Shown here: piece after piece, positions 27,883 through 36,516 of the stretch
Position numbering within the stretch: position 1 is the first letter of the stretch
Layout: each line of letters starts with the position of its first letter
From: Massilia norwichensis
GTDB lineage: Bacteria; Pseudomonadota; Gammaproteobacteria; Burkholderiales; Burkholderiaceae_D
DNA length: 64,000 nt
Direction of reading: 5' to 3'
Assembly: GCF_024753245.1 (NCBI RefSeq)
Contig: NZ_JANUGX010000013.1
Span: 62,001-126,000, forward strand
The notes under the pieces: model-generated
Told to the model about the DNA's origin: nothing
Database searches by the model: none
The model's input: only the letters and a program-made list of their open reading frames with translations
Translations under genes and position numbers: made by a program

Positions 27883-28010
27883 GCTTGTCGTCCTGTCGTC
27901 GGTAGGGCCGCGCCGGGTGCGCGGGAAATACCGAGTCTAGGAGCACCATCGTGCCCAGCTTTGACAAAGCGCAAACGGACTTACCCCTCAGCCCGCTTGC
28001 ATGAAGCGCT

Positions 28011-28565
28011 TCAGCGAATGATGTCGGGGGCGCTGCCCGGATCGAAATCGGCCCAATCGCCGTCGACGATATTGCCCCTGGCGCGCTCGATCTGGGTGGC
28101 GCCGAGGCCGCGCAGCACGTCCACCGCCTTGGCTTCCAGGCCGCTGTCGTCGAAGGCGACCGCGACCAGCATGCCGGCGTGACGGTTCTCGACCGGCGCA
28201 CGGCCACCCTCTTCCTTCTCGCCGGCGTCCTTCATCTTCGAGAAGCTGAACAGCGAGCCGACGTGGGCGCCGACCAGGCCACCGACCACGGGACCGAGCG
28301 GACCGGTGATCGGCGAGGTCGCAGCACCCGCCACGACGCCGACAGCGGCCCCGCCGGCGGCGCCTTGCGCCACGCCCTCCGGCGTTTCCTTGGCACCCGG
28401 CGAGTGGATGTGGTCGCCGCCGATGGCGGTCTGGTCGTGCTGGCCGGGCTGGCTGAGATAGAAACCGCTGATGCGTTCGCCCGCGAAGCCGGCGTCGAGA
28501 AGTGCGCGGCGGGCCCGCTCGACCTCCTCCTGCAACTGGAAGTGCCCTGCAATGATCATGGACAT
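28011..28565 (-). CDS. Glycine-rich general-stress-type protein
   Basis: 184 residues. The N-terminus MIIAGHFQLQEEVERARRALLDAGF folds like a small alpha/beta flap domain; the middle (about 65-110) is a glycine-zipper region (GAAGGAAVGVVAGAATSPIT, then GLVGAHVG); the C-terminus (about 130-165) again resembles the N-terminal fold (MLVAVAFDD, VLRGLGATQIERARG). AGGAGG precedes the ATG at 28565. A copy of the Crp/Fnr-type palindrome lies 70 bp upstream. Confidence 0.75.
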   Translation of the reverse strand: MSMIIAGHFQLQEEVERARRALLDAGFAGERISGFYLSQPGQHDQTAIGGDHIHSPGAKETPEGVAQGAAGGAAVGVVAGAATSPITGPLGPVVGGLVGAHVGSLFSFSKMKDAGEKEEGGRAPVENRHAGMLVAVAFDDSGLEAKAVDVLRGLGATQIERARGNIVDGDWADFDPGSAPDIIR

Positions 28566-28634
28566 GAGAATTCCTCCTGGATTCGTCAGTACGGCAGATA
28601 CTGCAGAGCATGCGCGCGCCGCGCCATTGGCTCT

Positions 28635-28648
28635 GTACGCAAACGCAC
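28635..28648 (-). promoter_or_regulatory. Envelope-regulon palindrome, upstream of 28565
   Basis: Read on the reverse strand: GTGCG-TTTG-CGTAC followed by AGA. The hexamer at the expected place (28612-28607, CATGCT) is a poor -10, so the promoter is less certain than at the other sites. Confidence 0.55.
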
Positions 28649-28665
28649 GCAGCTCAGGGGCCCCG

Positions 28666-29541
28666 CTACTGCCACTGTCCGTAGACCAGGCCGTGCGGCT
28701 CCGGTTCCTGCCACTGCGGCAACGGGAACCAGTCGCGCGGATCGACACGGAAATAACACTGGAACTCGGCATACAGTTCCGGATGGCGCGCCGCCAGCGC
28801 ATGCGGCTGCTCGAAGAAGCTTTCGGTGGCGACGGCGAAGAATTCGGCCGGGCTGCTGGCGCCGTAGGGATCGAGCACGTCGCGCTGGCCCCAGTAGGTT
28901 TCGCGGCGCAGCAGTTCGAAGTCGCGCGCCAGGGTCTCGGACCAGCGCCGGTAGCGTTCGGCGCTGCCCAGCAGGGGCGCGCCGTTGGTGCTGCCGGATT
29001 CGCTGTCGAGCTGGTGCGCGAACTCGTGCAGGACCACGTTCTGCGCCCCTTCCGGATCGTGGCCGGCGCGCCGCACGTGGTCCCAGGACAGGATCACGCG
29101 GCCGTCGCCCCAGGATTCGCCGAGCAGATCCTGGCGCGTCTCGGTGACCACGCCGCCGGGGTCGACCTGCTTGCGCGGCACCAGGAAGGCACCCGGGTAC
29201 ACCAGCACCGCGTGCAGGCCGGGATAGACCTCGGTCGTACGGTTCAGCAACAGCAGGCAGGCCTGGGCCGCGATCGTCACCCGCATCTCCTCGGTCACCT
29301 CGAGCCCGGCGCAGCCGACGAAGGTCTTCTCGTGCAGGAAGCGCTTGACCAGGCCCTGCAACTGTTCGCGCAGCGGCACGGCCATGCCGCGGTACTGCAC
29401 CACGTTGCGCTCGACGATGGCGAGCTGGGTATTGCTCAATGGACGGGCCAGCGCCTGGCGCAGGCGCCAGCGCGGCAGGCCCCAGGCCAGCAGCAGCCCG
29501 GCTGCGATGGCGGTACAGACGAGCGTGGCACCGGTGTCCAT
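28666..29541 (-). CDS. Zinc-dependent peptidase, M90 (MtfA) family
   Basis: 291 residues. One N-terminal hydrophobic segment (about 5-22), then a domain with the metalloprotease motif HEFAH at about residue 171 and the conserved downstream SPAEFFAVATESFFEQP region containing the third ligand Glu. MtfA in E. coli acts on the Mlc-linked glucose system; the role here is unknown. Its ATG overlaps the stop of the peroxiredoxin gene, so the two are translationally coupled. Confidence 0.88.
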   Translation of the reverse strand: MDTGATLVCTAIAAGLLLAWGLPRWRLRQALARPLSNTQLAIVERNVVQYRGMAVPLREQLQGLVKRFLHEKTFVGCAGLEVTEEMRVTIAAQACLLLLNRTTEVYPGLHAVLVYPGAFLVPRKQVDPGGVVTETRQDLLGESWGDGRVILSWDHVRRAGHDPEGAQNVVLHEFAHQLDSESGSTNGAPLLGSAERYRRWSETLARDFELLRRETYWGQRDVLDPYGASSPAEFFAVATESFFEQPHALAARHPELYAEFQCYFRVDPRDWFPLPQWQEPEPHGLVYGQWQ

Positions 29542-30314
29542 CAGGCTGCCGCCGGGCTGTCGGCGCTCCCCTGGGCCGGGGCGAAATAGGCATCGACCGC
29601 GTCGGCGCCGCCGATACGCTTGCCGCCGATGAAGACCTGCGGCCAGGTCATCTCGCCGGAGACGGCGCGCAGCACGCTGGTGTTGATTTTCTGGTCCTGG
29701 GAGATATCCGTGAAGGCGATCCCGCGCGCCTTCAGCACCGCCTTGGCGCGCGCGCAGAAGGGGCAACCGGGCTTGGAGAACATCACCACCGGCTCCTGCG
29801 GTTTAGCGTCCGGGTTGATGTGGCGGAGCATGGTGTCCGCATCCGAGACCTCGAACGGATCGCCCTCCTTGTCCGGCTCGATGAAGATCTTGTCGACGAC
29901 GCCGTCCTTCACCAGCATCGAATAGCGCCAGGAACGCTTGCCGAAGCCGAGCTCGCGCTTGTCCACGAGCAGGCCCATGCCTTCGCTGAAGTCGCCGTTG
30001 CCGTCGGGGATCATGGTGATATTGTCCGCTTCCTGGCTGCGCTGCCATTCGTTGACGACGAAGGGGTCGTTGACGGTGATGCAGACCACGTCGTCGACGC
30101 CATTCTCGCGCAACACCGGCGCCAGTTCGTTATAGCGCGGCAGGTGGGCGGAGGAACAGGTGGGCGTGTAGGCGCCCGGCAGGGCGAACACGACCACGGT
30201 CTTGCCCTTGAACAGTTCATCGGTGGTGATGTCGCGCCACTGGTCGCCGGGACGCGCCTTGAACGTGACCTGGGGAACGGGCTTGCCTTCCAGGGATTCT
30301 GGACTCGGTAACAT
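29541..30314 (-). CDS. Hybrid peroxiredoxin-glutaredoxin
   Basis: 257 residues. Residues about 1-165 are a Prx5-type peroxiredoxin with the peroxidatic Cys53 in PGAYTPTCSS. Residues about 175-245 are a glutaredoxin with CPFC. Such fusions reduce peroxides with glutathione without a separate glutaredoxin. AGGAGA lies just before the ATG at 30314; upstream in-frame sequence is not conserved-looking. It is followed by the M90 peptidase. Confidence 0.93.
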   Translation of the reverse strand: MLPSPESLEGKPVPQVTFKARPGDQWRDITTDELFKGKTVVVFALPGAYTPTCSSAHLPRYNELAPVLRENGVDDVVCITVNDPFVVNEWQRSQEADNITMIPDGNGDFSEGMGLLVDKRELGFGKRSWRYSMLVKDGVVDKIFIEPDKEGDPFEVSDADTMLRHINPDAKPQEPVVMFSKPGCPFCARAKAVLKARGIAFTDISQDQKINTSVLRAVSGEMTWPQVFIGGKRIGGADAVDAYFAPAQGSADSPAAA

Positions 30315-30400
30315 GGGATCTCCTCTCATTGGCGGGCGGCGTCGCGCCGCTTCCCGCCGCATATGGGAATCCTTATCTGCTTTTCAATTAAAAAGTGAGC

Positions 30401-30434
30401 AGTAAATAAAAAGCCACCGCCCGGAGGCGGTGGC
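30401..30434 (-). terminator. Reverse-strand terminator
   Basis: On the reverse strand GCCACCGCC-TCCG-GGCGGTGGC is followed by TTTTTATTT. It lies 96 bp after the stop of the winged-helix gene and before the peroxiredoxin gene. Confidence 0.88.
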
Positions 30435-30529
30435 GTCCATCATGCCGTTTCCACGCTTTTCGACTACCGATGGCAGCCGCGCTGAGGTTCAGGGCAGATT
30501 CGGGAGCGAGGCCCGGTCGGGCCCTGCAA

Positions 30530-31135
30530 TTATTTGGCGACCTGGCTCGGCGCCGGGCCGAACAGGGCGGCGACCAGCGGATCGCGGGTGACCGGGCTGC
30601 GGTTCACGCGGATCGCGTAGTGGGTGTCGTCGGCCAGGATGTGGAAGTGGCGGCCGGTGCCGGCCATGCTCTGCTCGCGCAGGCCCGGACGCTCCTTGCG
30701 CGGGGCGGCGCCTTCGCGCTTCGGCTGGCAGATCGCGGCCAGGAAGGCCTTGACGCGCTCGGGATCCGGCGAAATGCGGTACACGGCCTTGCCCAGGTAG
30801 GTGGCGGTGCCTTCGATATAGCGTGCCAGTTCGATCACGCCGGCTTCGCGCAGGTCGCGGATGTACTTGCGGGCGCCCGACGGCGAGAACTTCAGGAACC
30901 AGGCGATCTCGTCTGCCAGCATTTCATGCGTCTGCAGCTCGCCGATCAGCTTTTGCATGTTCTCGATGCGGCGCTGGGTTGCCGAAGTCGACCGCACACG
31001 CTCGATCGGCGCCAGCGAGATCGGGGCGCGCTCGGTCGGTTGCGGCGGGACACGTTCAATCAGTGCAGAGTTGCTGGAAGTGTGGACTGCTCCGGTGTCG
31101 CCCTGTACCGCATTGTAGTGAGTCGCTGCATGCAT
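30530..31135 (-). CDS. Putative winged-helix DNA-binding protein
   Basis: 201 residues. The first 50 are polar and probably disordered. Residues about 55-115 look like a winged helix: IGELQTHEMLADEIAWFLKF, then SPSGARKYIRDLREAGVIELAR and a wing. The C-terminus (about 165-201) is basic and hydrophobic (HFHILADDTHYAIRVNRSPV). I do not recognise a family; it may be lineage-specific. It is transcribed away from a 600-bp region before the OmpA gene and ends in its own terminator. Confidence 0.7.
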   Translation of the reverse strand: MHAATHYNAVQGDTGAVHTSSNSALIERVPPQPTERAPISLAPIERVRSTSATQRRIENMQKLIGELQTHEMLADEIAWFLKFSPSGARKYIRDLREAGVIELARYIEGTATYLGKAVYRISPDPERVKAFLAAICQPKREGAAPRKERPGLREQSMAGTGRHFHILADDTHYAIRVNRSPVTRDPLVAALFGPAPSQVAK

Positions 31136-31629
31136 GTTGGTTTACTCCATGTAATGAGACTGTGTTCTGTATGGCCCGGACCGACGTCTATCTCTATGAC
31201 CTTGAGACAACTTGCCGGTTCCGCTTAACTGAATACAAGATTGCCTGCGTCAGACCCGGAGTTCTGTGCGCCAGCCAACATTGCCGAAAATTTCTCAAAG
31301 TTATTTTTCCGGCAGCGTATTGACACAACACAGCCGCTCGATTGCGAAAAATGGGGAAAACCGGCGGTTTTTATGGCAGAGGTGACAACAAAGCCATAAA
31401 TAACGGTGGATTCCTGCTGGACATAAAGGGATCGTGACTTGTCGATCCGGAAATTATTACAATTAGAAACAATTCATTTTAGAAACGTTCTCGCTTTGCC
31501 AATCTTCCCGATAGGAAATAAATAGCCGACGTAGCGCGACGATGAGGAATCTTAAACCACGTTTCACTGATGAGCAGGTAAAAAGAGGAACTGTCGCGTT
31601 GCGTAATTGTCACAAACACCGTGGCCTAG
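31136..31629. other. Long intergenic region
   Basis: About 490 bp, AT-richer than its surroundings, with no convincing gene. It contains TTAGAAAC twice, at 31463-31470 and 31479-31486 (16-bp spacing). A small RNA or distal promoter elements could lie here, but nothing specific is visible. Confidence 0.4.
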
Positions 31630-31672
31630 GTGCGGTACCGCACGGACCCTTGCAAAGCCGGGCTTGTATTCT
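31630..31672 (+). promoter_or_regulatory. Envelope-regulon promoter of the OmpA gene
   Basis: GTGCG-GTAC-CGCAC followed by GGA (31630-31643), a perfect palindrome. TATTCT at 31667-31672 begins 30.5 bp from its centre and is the likely -10. The leader would be about 57 nt. Confidence 0.75.
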
Positions 31673-31734
31673 TGACCACAACATCACTGCTAGGCACGCG
31701 ATGTCTGTACCTTTACAACCTATGGGAGTTACCT

Positions 31735-32775
31735 GTGAATAATATGAAGAAGATCGCTCTTGCTGCCGCCCTGCTCTGCTCGGCTGGCGCCACGCTGGCT
31801 CAAGAAGAAATCATCAATCCGTCGTGGTATGTGGCGCCGACCGTCGTTGGCATCAAGCCCGACCACGATTTCGGCGTCGGCGACAAGGACTGGGGCGGCG
31901 GGTTGAAGTTCGGTAAGCCGGTGCACCCGCTGTGGGACATCCAGATCGGCGCCACCGAAGCGCGTGCCGACAATGATCTGACCAAATACCGCCAGACCCT
32001 GGTCGGCGTCGATGCGCTGCTGATGCTGTCGCGTAAGCAGTTCCGTCCGTTCCTGCTGGTCGGCGTCGGCGGCGAGCGCGATCGCATCCAGCGTCCGGGC
32101 TACAAGGTCTCCGGCTGGTCGCCGTTCTACACCGCCGGCCTGGGCTTCCAGGCCAGCCTGAACGACCGCTGGTCGCTGCAGGTCGATGCCAAGGCAGTCA
32201 AGAGCAACCTGCGCAAGGACGACGAGTTCGGCTTCAGCAAGGCGCTGACCAAGTACGTCGGCGTCAGCCTGGCCTACGCCTTCAACCCGCCGCCGGCACC
32301 GTACGTTGCCCCGGCTCCGGCGCCGGCACCTGTCGCCGAAGCTCCGGCTCCGGCACCGGCTCCGGTTGCTCCGCCGCCGCCGCCGGCACGCTTCGAGAAA
32401 GTCACCCTGGACGCCAGCAAGACTTTCGAGTTCGATAAAGCAACCGTGATCCTGCCGGCACCGAAGCTGGACGACATCGCTGCCGCCCTGCAAGCCGACC
32501 CGTCGATCACCAACGTCGACATCACCGGCTACACCGACCGCCTGGGCTCGACCAAGTACAACCAGAAGCTGTCGGAGCGCCGCGCCAACGCGGTCAAGGA
32601 ATACCTGGTCAGCAAGGGCGTCGACGGTAGCCGCCTGAACGCCACCGGCAAAGGCGAGCAGAACCCGGTCGTCACCGACTGCAACCAGAAGAAGAAGTCC
32701 GAGCTGATCGAGTGCCTGGCACCGAACCGTCGCGTCGAAGTGGAGCAGATCACCATCGAACGCCGCGTGCAGTAA
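31735..32775 (+). CDS. OmpA family outer-membrane protein
   Basis: 346 residues from GTG 31735 (343 from ATG 31744). GGGAG 6 bp before the GTG favours it. A signal peptide ends at TLAQ. Residues about 25-180 form an OmpA-like eight-strand barrel; a Pro/Ala hinge (APAPAPAPVAEAPAP) follows; the C-terminal OmpA domain binds peptidoglycan (FDKATVILPAPKLDDIAAAL, TGYTDRLGSTKYNQKLSERR, NRRVEVE). It links outer membrane and wall. Confidence 0.93.
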   Translation: MNNMKKIALAAALLCSAGATLAQEEIINPSWYVAPTVVGIKPDHDFGVGDKDWGGGLKFGKPVHPLWDIQIGATEARADNDLTKYRQTLVGVDALLMLSRKQFRPFLLVGVGGERDRIQRPGYKVSGWSPFYTAGLGFQASLNDRWSLQVDAKAVKSNLRKDDEFGFSKALTKYVGVSLAYAFNPPPAPYVAPAPAPAPVAEAPAPAPAPVAPPPPPARFEKVTLDASKTFEFDKATVILPAPKLDDIAAALQADPSITNVDITGYTDRLGSTKYNQKLSERRANAVKEYLVSKGVDGSRLNATGKGEQNPVVTDCNQKKKSELIECLAPNRRVEVEQITIERRVQ

Positions 32776-32790
32776 TGCAGCACTAGAGGT

Positions 32791-32880
32791 CATGCGGGAA
32801 CGCCGAGCGCTCCCGCATGGTCTTGCCACAGGGCGTAGGCCCATGTTGGCCAACGACGCGCCTCCGGGCGCGTTCTTTAT
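32791..32880 (+). terminator. Two hairpins after the OmpA gene
   Basis: CATGCGGGA / TCCCGCATG at 32791-32819, then ACGCGCC / GGCGCGT at 32856-32873 followed by TTCTTTATTT. The second is terminator-like and lies just upstream of the BrkB gene. Confidence 0.65.
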
Positions 32881-32894
32881 TTGGAGGAAGCGAT

Positions 32895-33920
32895 ATGGAT
32901 GTAAGAAAACGGTTGCCGGAATTCGGCAAACTCGTCCACGTGATGCGCTGTTCCGTCAGCGAATGGGTGGACCACCGCGCTGCAAGCAAGGCCGCGGCCC
33001 TGGCCTACTACTCCCTGTTCTCGCTCGCCCCCATCCTGGTGCTGGTGATCGCCGTCGCCGGCTTCTTCTATGGTACCGAGGCGGCGCAGGGCCAGCTGAT
33101 GGGCCAGTTGCGCGGGCTGCTCGGCGCGCAGGGCGCGGAAACCATCCAGTCGATCGTGGCCGGCGCCCGCAACAAGGACAGCGGCGTGTTTGCCACCATC
33201 GTCGCCTCGGTGCTGCTGGTGGTCGGCGCGACGTCGGCCTTTTCCGAACTGAAGGACAGCCTGGACGAGATCTGGGACGCACCGCCGCCCAAAGACGCCG
33301 GCTGGTGGGTCACGATCAGGACCCGCCTGCTGTCTTTCGGTGTGATCCTGACCCTGGGCTTGCTGCTGATGACCTCGCTCGTCGTGTCGGCCGCCCTGAA
33401 CGTCCTGGAAAATTACATCGGCGGCATGTGGCATGACGCCACCGTCATCCTCGGCTGGGTTGCCTCGGGCTTCAGCTTCCTGGTGATCGCCACCATGTTC
33501 GGCGCGATTTACAAGCTGCTGCCACGCATTAAGCTGTCCTGGCATGACGTGACCATCGGCGCGCTCGGCACCGCGTTGATGTGGACCCTGGGGAAATTCG
33601 CGATCGGCCTCTACATCGGCAATAGCGGCACCACCAACAGCTTCGGCGCGGCCGGTTCGCTGATCGCCCTGCTGCTGTGGGTCTACTACTCGGCGCTGAT
33701 CTTCTTCTTCGGTGCCGAATTCGCACGCCAGTACGCGATCCAGCTGGGCAGCCTGAGGAAACAGGAAATCACCGCGGCATCGGTGTCCCCGCTGGGCAAG
33801 CTGCCGAACGGGAAGCCGGACCGCCGGATTCGCGACCGCCGCACTGCCGGCAGGCGCGACCGCCGCGGCGCCGGGGCGCCCGACCGCAGGCTGGGCGTGG
33901 CAGTCGGTAACAATGCCTGA
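32895..33920 (+). CDS. YihY/BrkB family inner-membrane protein
   Basis: 341 residues with about six membrane helices. Family features are ASKAAALAYYSLFSLAPILVL near the N-terminus and SFGAAGSLIALLLWVYYSALIFFFGAEF near the end. GGAGGAAG precedes the ATG. The cytoplasmic tail (about 300-341) is strongly basic with repeated DRR units (PDRRIRDRRTAGRRDRR), unusual for the family and a possible nucleic-acid or lipid contact. Transport function is unproven for this family. Confidence 0.88.
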   Translation: MDVRKRLPEFGKLVHVMRCSVSEWVDHRAASKAAALAYYSLFSLAPILVLVIAVAGFFYGTEAAQGQLMGQLRGLLGAQGAETIQSIVAGARNKDSGVFATIVASVLLVVGATSAFSELKDSLDEIWDAPPPKDAGWWVTIRTRLLSFGVILTLGLLLMTSLVVSAALNVLENYIGGMWHDATVILGWVASGFSFLVIATMFGAIYKLLPRIKLSWHDVTIGALGTALMWTLGKFAIGLYIGNSGTTNSFGAAGSLIALLLWVYYSALIFFFGAEFARQYAIQLGSLRKQEITAASVSPLGKLPNGKPDRRIRDRRTAGRRDRRGAGAPDRRLGVAVGNNA

Positions 33921-33946
33921 GAACCGCCGGCCGGGCTGTACCGGCA

Positions 33947-33983
33947 GCGCCTCGCGAAGCCCGCGCCGGGCTTCGTGAGGCGC
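33947..33983. terminator. Convergent hairpin terminator
   Basis: A 16-bp stem (GCGCCTCGCGAAGCCC with its complement, one G-T pair) and 5-nt loop exactly fills the space between two convergent genes. No long T run. Confidence 0.75.
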
Positions 33984-35258
33984 CTACTCTCCCAGCAGCT
34001 CGGCCACGACTTCCATCCCCTCCACCCGCTCGGCGACCACCTTCACCACCACCACCATCGGCACGCCGAGCAGCAGACCCCACATGCCCCACAGCCAGCC
34101 CCAGAACAGCAGGCTGACGAACACGGCGGCCGGGTTCATCTTCGCGATCTTGCCGGTCATCCAGGTCGTGACGACCATGCCGACCAGGGTCGCGATCGCC
34201 AGCGAAGCACCGGCCACCAGGATCACCATGCGCAGCGATTCGAACTGCAGGAAAGCGACCAGGCCGGTGGCCGAGGTGATCAGGAGCGGGCCGAAGTAAG
34301 GCATGATGTGCGCCACGCCGGCGAAGATCGCCCAGGCGCCGGCGTTCTCGAGCCCGATCATGCGCAGCGCGCCCCACATCAGCAGGGCCAGCAGACCGTT
34401 GGTGACGAGCAGCATGAACATGTAGTTCTGGATCGAGGTGTTGATGTCCTCGAGGATGTGCACGGTGACCTTCTTGCGCGTCAGCGAAGGACCGGTCAGC
34501 TTGACCAGCTTGCGCTTGAAGGTGTCGCCCGCCAATAGCAGGAAGAACACCAGGAAGATCACCATGGTCGCCTGGGAGATGAAGCTGGCCAGGCCGACCG
34601 AACCGGCCAGCAGCCAGTCCATCACGCGGAAATTGCTGGCGCCGGGCGTGCTGGCCGGCACCGGCTTACGCTGGATCGCGCGGCGCGCGTCCGAACCGGC
34701 GTTGGCCGCGGCCTGCTCGATCTCGGCGGCCGCCGCCTGCACCTGCTGGATGGTCGAGGGCTGGCCGTCGGACGCTTCCATGATCAGCTTGGTGACCTTG
34801 TGCGTGAGCGCGGGCAGCTCGTCGATGATGTTGAAGAACTCACCCTGCACGCGCTGGACGGTCAGCGCCATGCCGGCCAGGATCGCGGCCGTGACCAGGG
34901 TGGCGCCGATCGCGCGCTTGACGTGCCAGCGTTCCAGCCAGCGCACCACCGGACTGAGGGTGTAGGCGATGAAGATGCCGAGCAGCAGCGGCACGAAGAA
35001 ATTCTTGGCCCATTGCAGGGCGAATACAAAGGCGACGGTGGCCAGGATGCCCAGCGACATGCCGCGCGCGTTGACGTGGACCGGCAGGCGCAGTGCGCCG
35101 TGCATGGCCCCCAGCTCTTCGCCGGTGGGTGCGCCCTCGCTGTTCAAGAGGCCGGCTTCGCGCGCCGCCTCTTCAGGCGTGCCCAGGCTGGCCGCCGGCG
35201 GCGCGGCGGTGGATTCGGATGGCTTGACGCTGGTGTTGCCGGGTGGAGCGAGCTGCAT
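33984..35258 (-). CDS. AI-2E family transporter (PerM-like)
   Basis: 424 residues. A polar N-terminal tail of about 65 residues precedes seven or eight membrane helices. Conserved features include LGIFIAYTLSPVVRWLER, the helical cytoplasmic insertion (about 140-205), GVAHIMPYFGPLLIT and GLLLGVPMVVVVKVVAERVE. The family exports AI-2 in some cases and ions or other solutes in others. It stands alone on the reverse strand. Confidence 0.88.
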   Translation of the reverse strand: MQLAPPGNTSVKPSESTAAPPAASLGTPEEAAREAGLLNSEGAPTGEELGAMHGALRLPVHVNARGMSLGILATVAFVFALQWAKNFFVPLLLGIFIAYTLSPVVRWLERWHVKRAIGATLVTAAILAGMALTVQRVQGEFFNIIDELPALTHKVTKLIMEASDGQPSTIQQVQAAAAEIEQAAANAGSDARRAIQRKPVPASTPGASNFRVMDWLLAGSVGLASFISQATMVIFLVFFLLLAGDTFKRKLVKLTGPSLTRKKVTVHILEDINTSIQNYMFMLLVTNGLLALLMWGALRMIGLENAGAWAIFAGVAHIMPYFGPLLITSATGLVAFLQFESLRMVILVAGASLAIATLVGMVVTTWMTGKIAKMNPAAVFVSLLFWGWLWGMWGLLLGVPMVVVVKVVAERVEGMEVVAELLGE

Positions 35259-35395
35259 AGCATTACCTGAAAAAAGAAAAGGCCAACCCCAGGGCTGGCC
35301 GTCGATTCCACTCCAGCCGACGCGCCCGGGCGCCCCGATGGGGGTCGCCCGCGCGGGCCGGAGATGTCATCCGGCGTCAGCCAATTCTACTTAAC

Positions 35396-35710
35396 TTATT
35401 TGACGCGGATGTCGTTCTTCACCGACGAAACACCTTTCACGCCACGAGCGATGTCGGCAGCGCGCTGGGCATCGCCCGGCTGGGCCACGAAGCCCGACAG
35501 CTGCACGGCGCCTTTGTAGGTTTCGACGTTGATCTCGGTGGCCTTCACGTTCGGATCGGCGGCGAAAGCGGCTTTCACCTTGCCGGTGATGGCAGCGTCG
35601 TCGAGGTATTCGCCGGTGCTTTCCTTGTTCGGGCCCGATGCGCAGCCGACCATGGTGAAGGCGACGGTGGCGGTGAAGATGGCGGTAGCGATACGTTTGG
35701 TCATGTTCAT
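35396..35710 (-). CDS. BON-domain lipoprotein
   Basis: 104 residues. A lipobox (MVGC, Cys23) follows the signal; a single BON domain (about 38-104) has AITGKVKAAFAADPNVKATEINVETYKGAVQLSGFV and ends VKNDIRVK. BON proteins such as OsmY bind envelope phospholipid and respond to osmotic stress. A TATAAC hexamer lies upstream (35748-35743), but no copy of the regulon palindrome is at the right distance. Confidence 0.88.
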   Translation of the reverse strand: MNMTKRIATAIFTATVAFTMVGCASGPNKESTGEYLDDAAITGKVKAAFAADPNVKATEINVETYKGAVQLSGFVAQPGDAQRAADIARGVKGVSSVKNDIRVK

Positions 35711-35773
35711 GATGAGCTCCTTTGTTGATTGGCCTGTGGCCGGTTATAAATCGTTCAGACTGCTTCGTTCAAA

Positions 35774-36322
35774 TCACTTGCCGAACTGGACTTTGGCGTT
35801 GGAAACGCACTGGTCGCGGGCGGCGCCGGCAAAGGCGTCGCAGCGTTCCATGGCAACCTTCCAGGCCGCAGCCAGCTTGTCGTCGCGAGCTTCGTTGCGC
35901 GCTTCGATGGTTTTCTGGTCGGCCTTGGCGTCGGCTTGCGCCGCCACCAGGGCCGCCTTTGCCTGCGCCTGGCAGACATCCTTGTCGTTGCCGGCCAGGC
36001 CGGCACAGCGCGCCTTGTCGCGGCTGTAATTCGCGTCGGCGATACGCAGGCGGGCACGGGTGTACGCCTTCAGCGTGTCCTCGTACTTCGCGCGCGCTTC
36101 TTCTTCGGTTCGCACACGCGCGGCCTTGGCTTCGGCCACGCACACATCCTTCGGGTTGCCGGTCACGGCATCGCACTGGGCGCGCGCATTCTTGTAATTG
36201 GCCGCCGCCAGTTCGCGCGCCTGTTCGTAGGCCAGCTTGGCTTCCGGCGTCGCGGCTTTCGCATGGGCAACCCACAGCATGGCAGCGCCCAGCAGCAAGA
36301 TCACATGGGGTGGTGTCCGCAT
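35774..36322 (-). CDS. Secreted protein with three C-x10-C repeats
   Basis: 182 residues. A signal peptide ends at AHAKA (about 23). The mature protein is helical and charged and carries three C-x10-C units (CDAVTGNPKDVC, CAGLAGNDKDVC, CDAFAGAARDQC), each followed by an Ala/Lys helix. The Cys pairs probably form disulfides in the periplasm. The protein at 37057 carries one such unit. I know no function for the family. GGAG precedes the ATG, and a regulon site lies upstream. Confidence 0.78.
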   Translation of the reverse strand: MRTPPHVILLLGAAMLWVAHAKAATPEAKLAYEQARELAAANYKNARAQCDAVTGNPKDVCVAEAKAARVRTEEEARAKYEDTLKAYTRARLRIADANYSRDKARCAGLAGNDKDVCQAQAKAALVAAQADAKADQKTIEARNEARDDKLAAAWKVAMERCDAFAGAARDQCVSNAKVQFGK

Positions 36323-36353
36323 TGTTTTTCTCCTTTTTCAACACACAGGTGAT

Positions 36354-36395
36354 GTTTTACTCTGCCGTAAGCAAGAGTTCTGTTCGGTGGCGTAC
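36354..36395 (-). promoter_or_regulatory. Envelope-regulon promoter of the Cys-repeat gene
   Basis: Reverse strand: GTACG-CCAC-CGAAC followed by AGA (36395-36382), then TAAAAC at 36359-36354 with its first base 29.5 bp from the centre. It faces away from the next site. Confidence 0.72.
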
Positions 36396-36443
36396 ACATA
36401 CAAAAAGTGTTGTTTAGACATGGATGAGTCACAAGTAAAGACG

Positions 36444-36485
36444 GTGCGTCATCGCACAGACCTCAGGCGTGGGCCTCCTTAATCT
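36444..36485 (+). promoter_or_regulatory. Envelope-regulon promoter of the glycine-zipper gene
   Basis: GTGCG-TCAT-CGCAC followed by AGA (36444-36457); TAATCT at 36480-36485 is the weak -10 at the standard distance. Confidence 0.68.
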
Positions 36486-36516
36486 GAGCCTACAATCTTT
36501 GCCAGGAGGACAAGTC

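Noticed and set aside
31169..31181. Near-match to the regulon palindrome before the winged-helix gene (reverse strand GTCCG-GGC-CATAC-AGA)
   Set aside because: Spacer is 3 instead of 4 bp and no -10 at the right distance was found.
31542..31742. 66-codon forward ORF before the OmpA gene
   Set aside because: No Shine-Dalgarno, no recognisable protein features, and the regulon palindrome and -10 of the OmpA promoter lie inside it.
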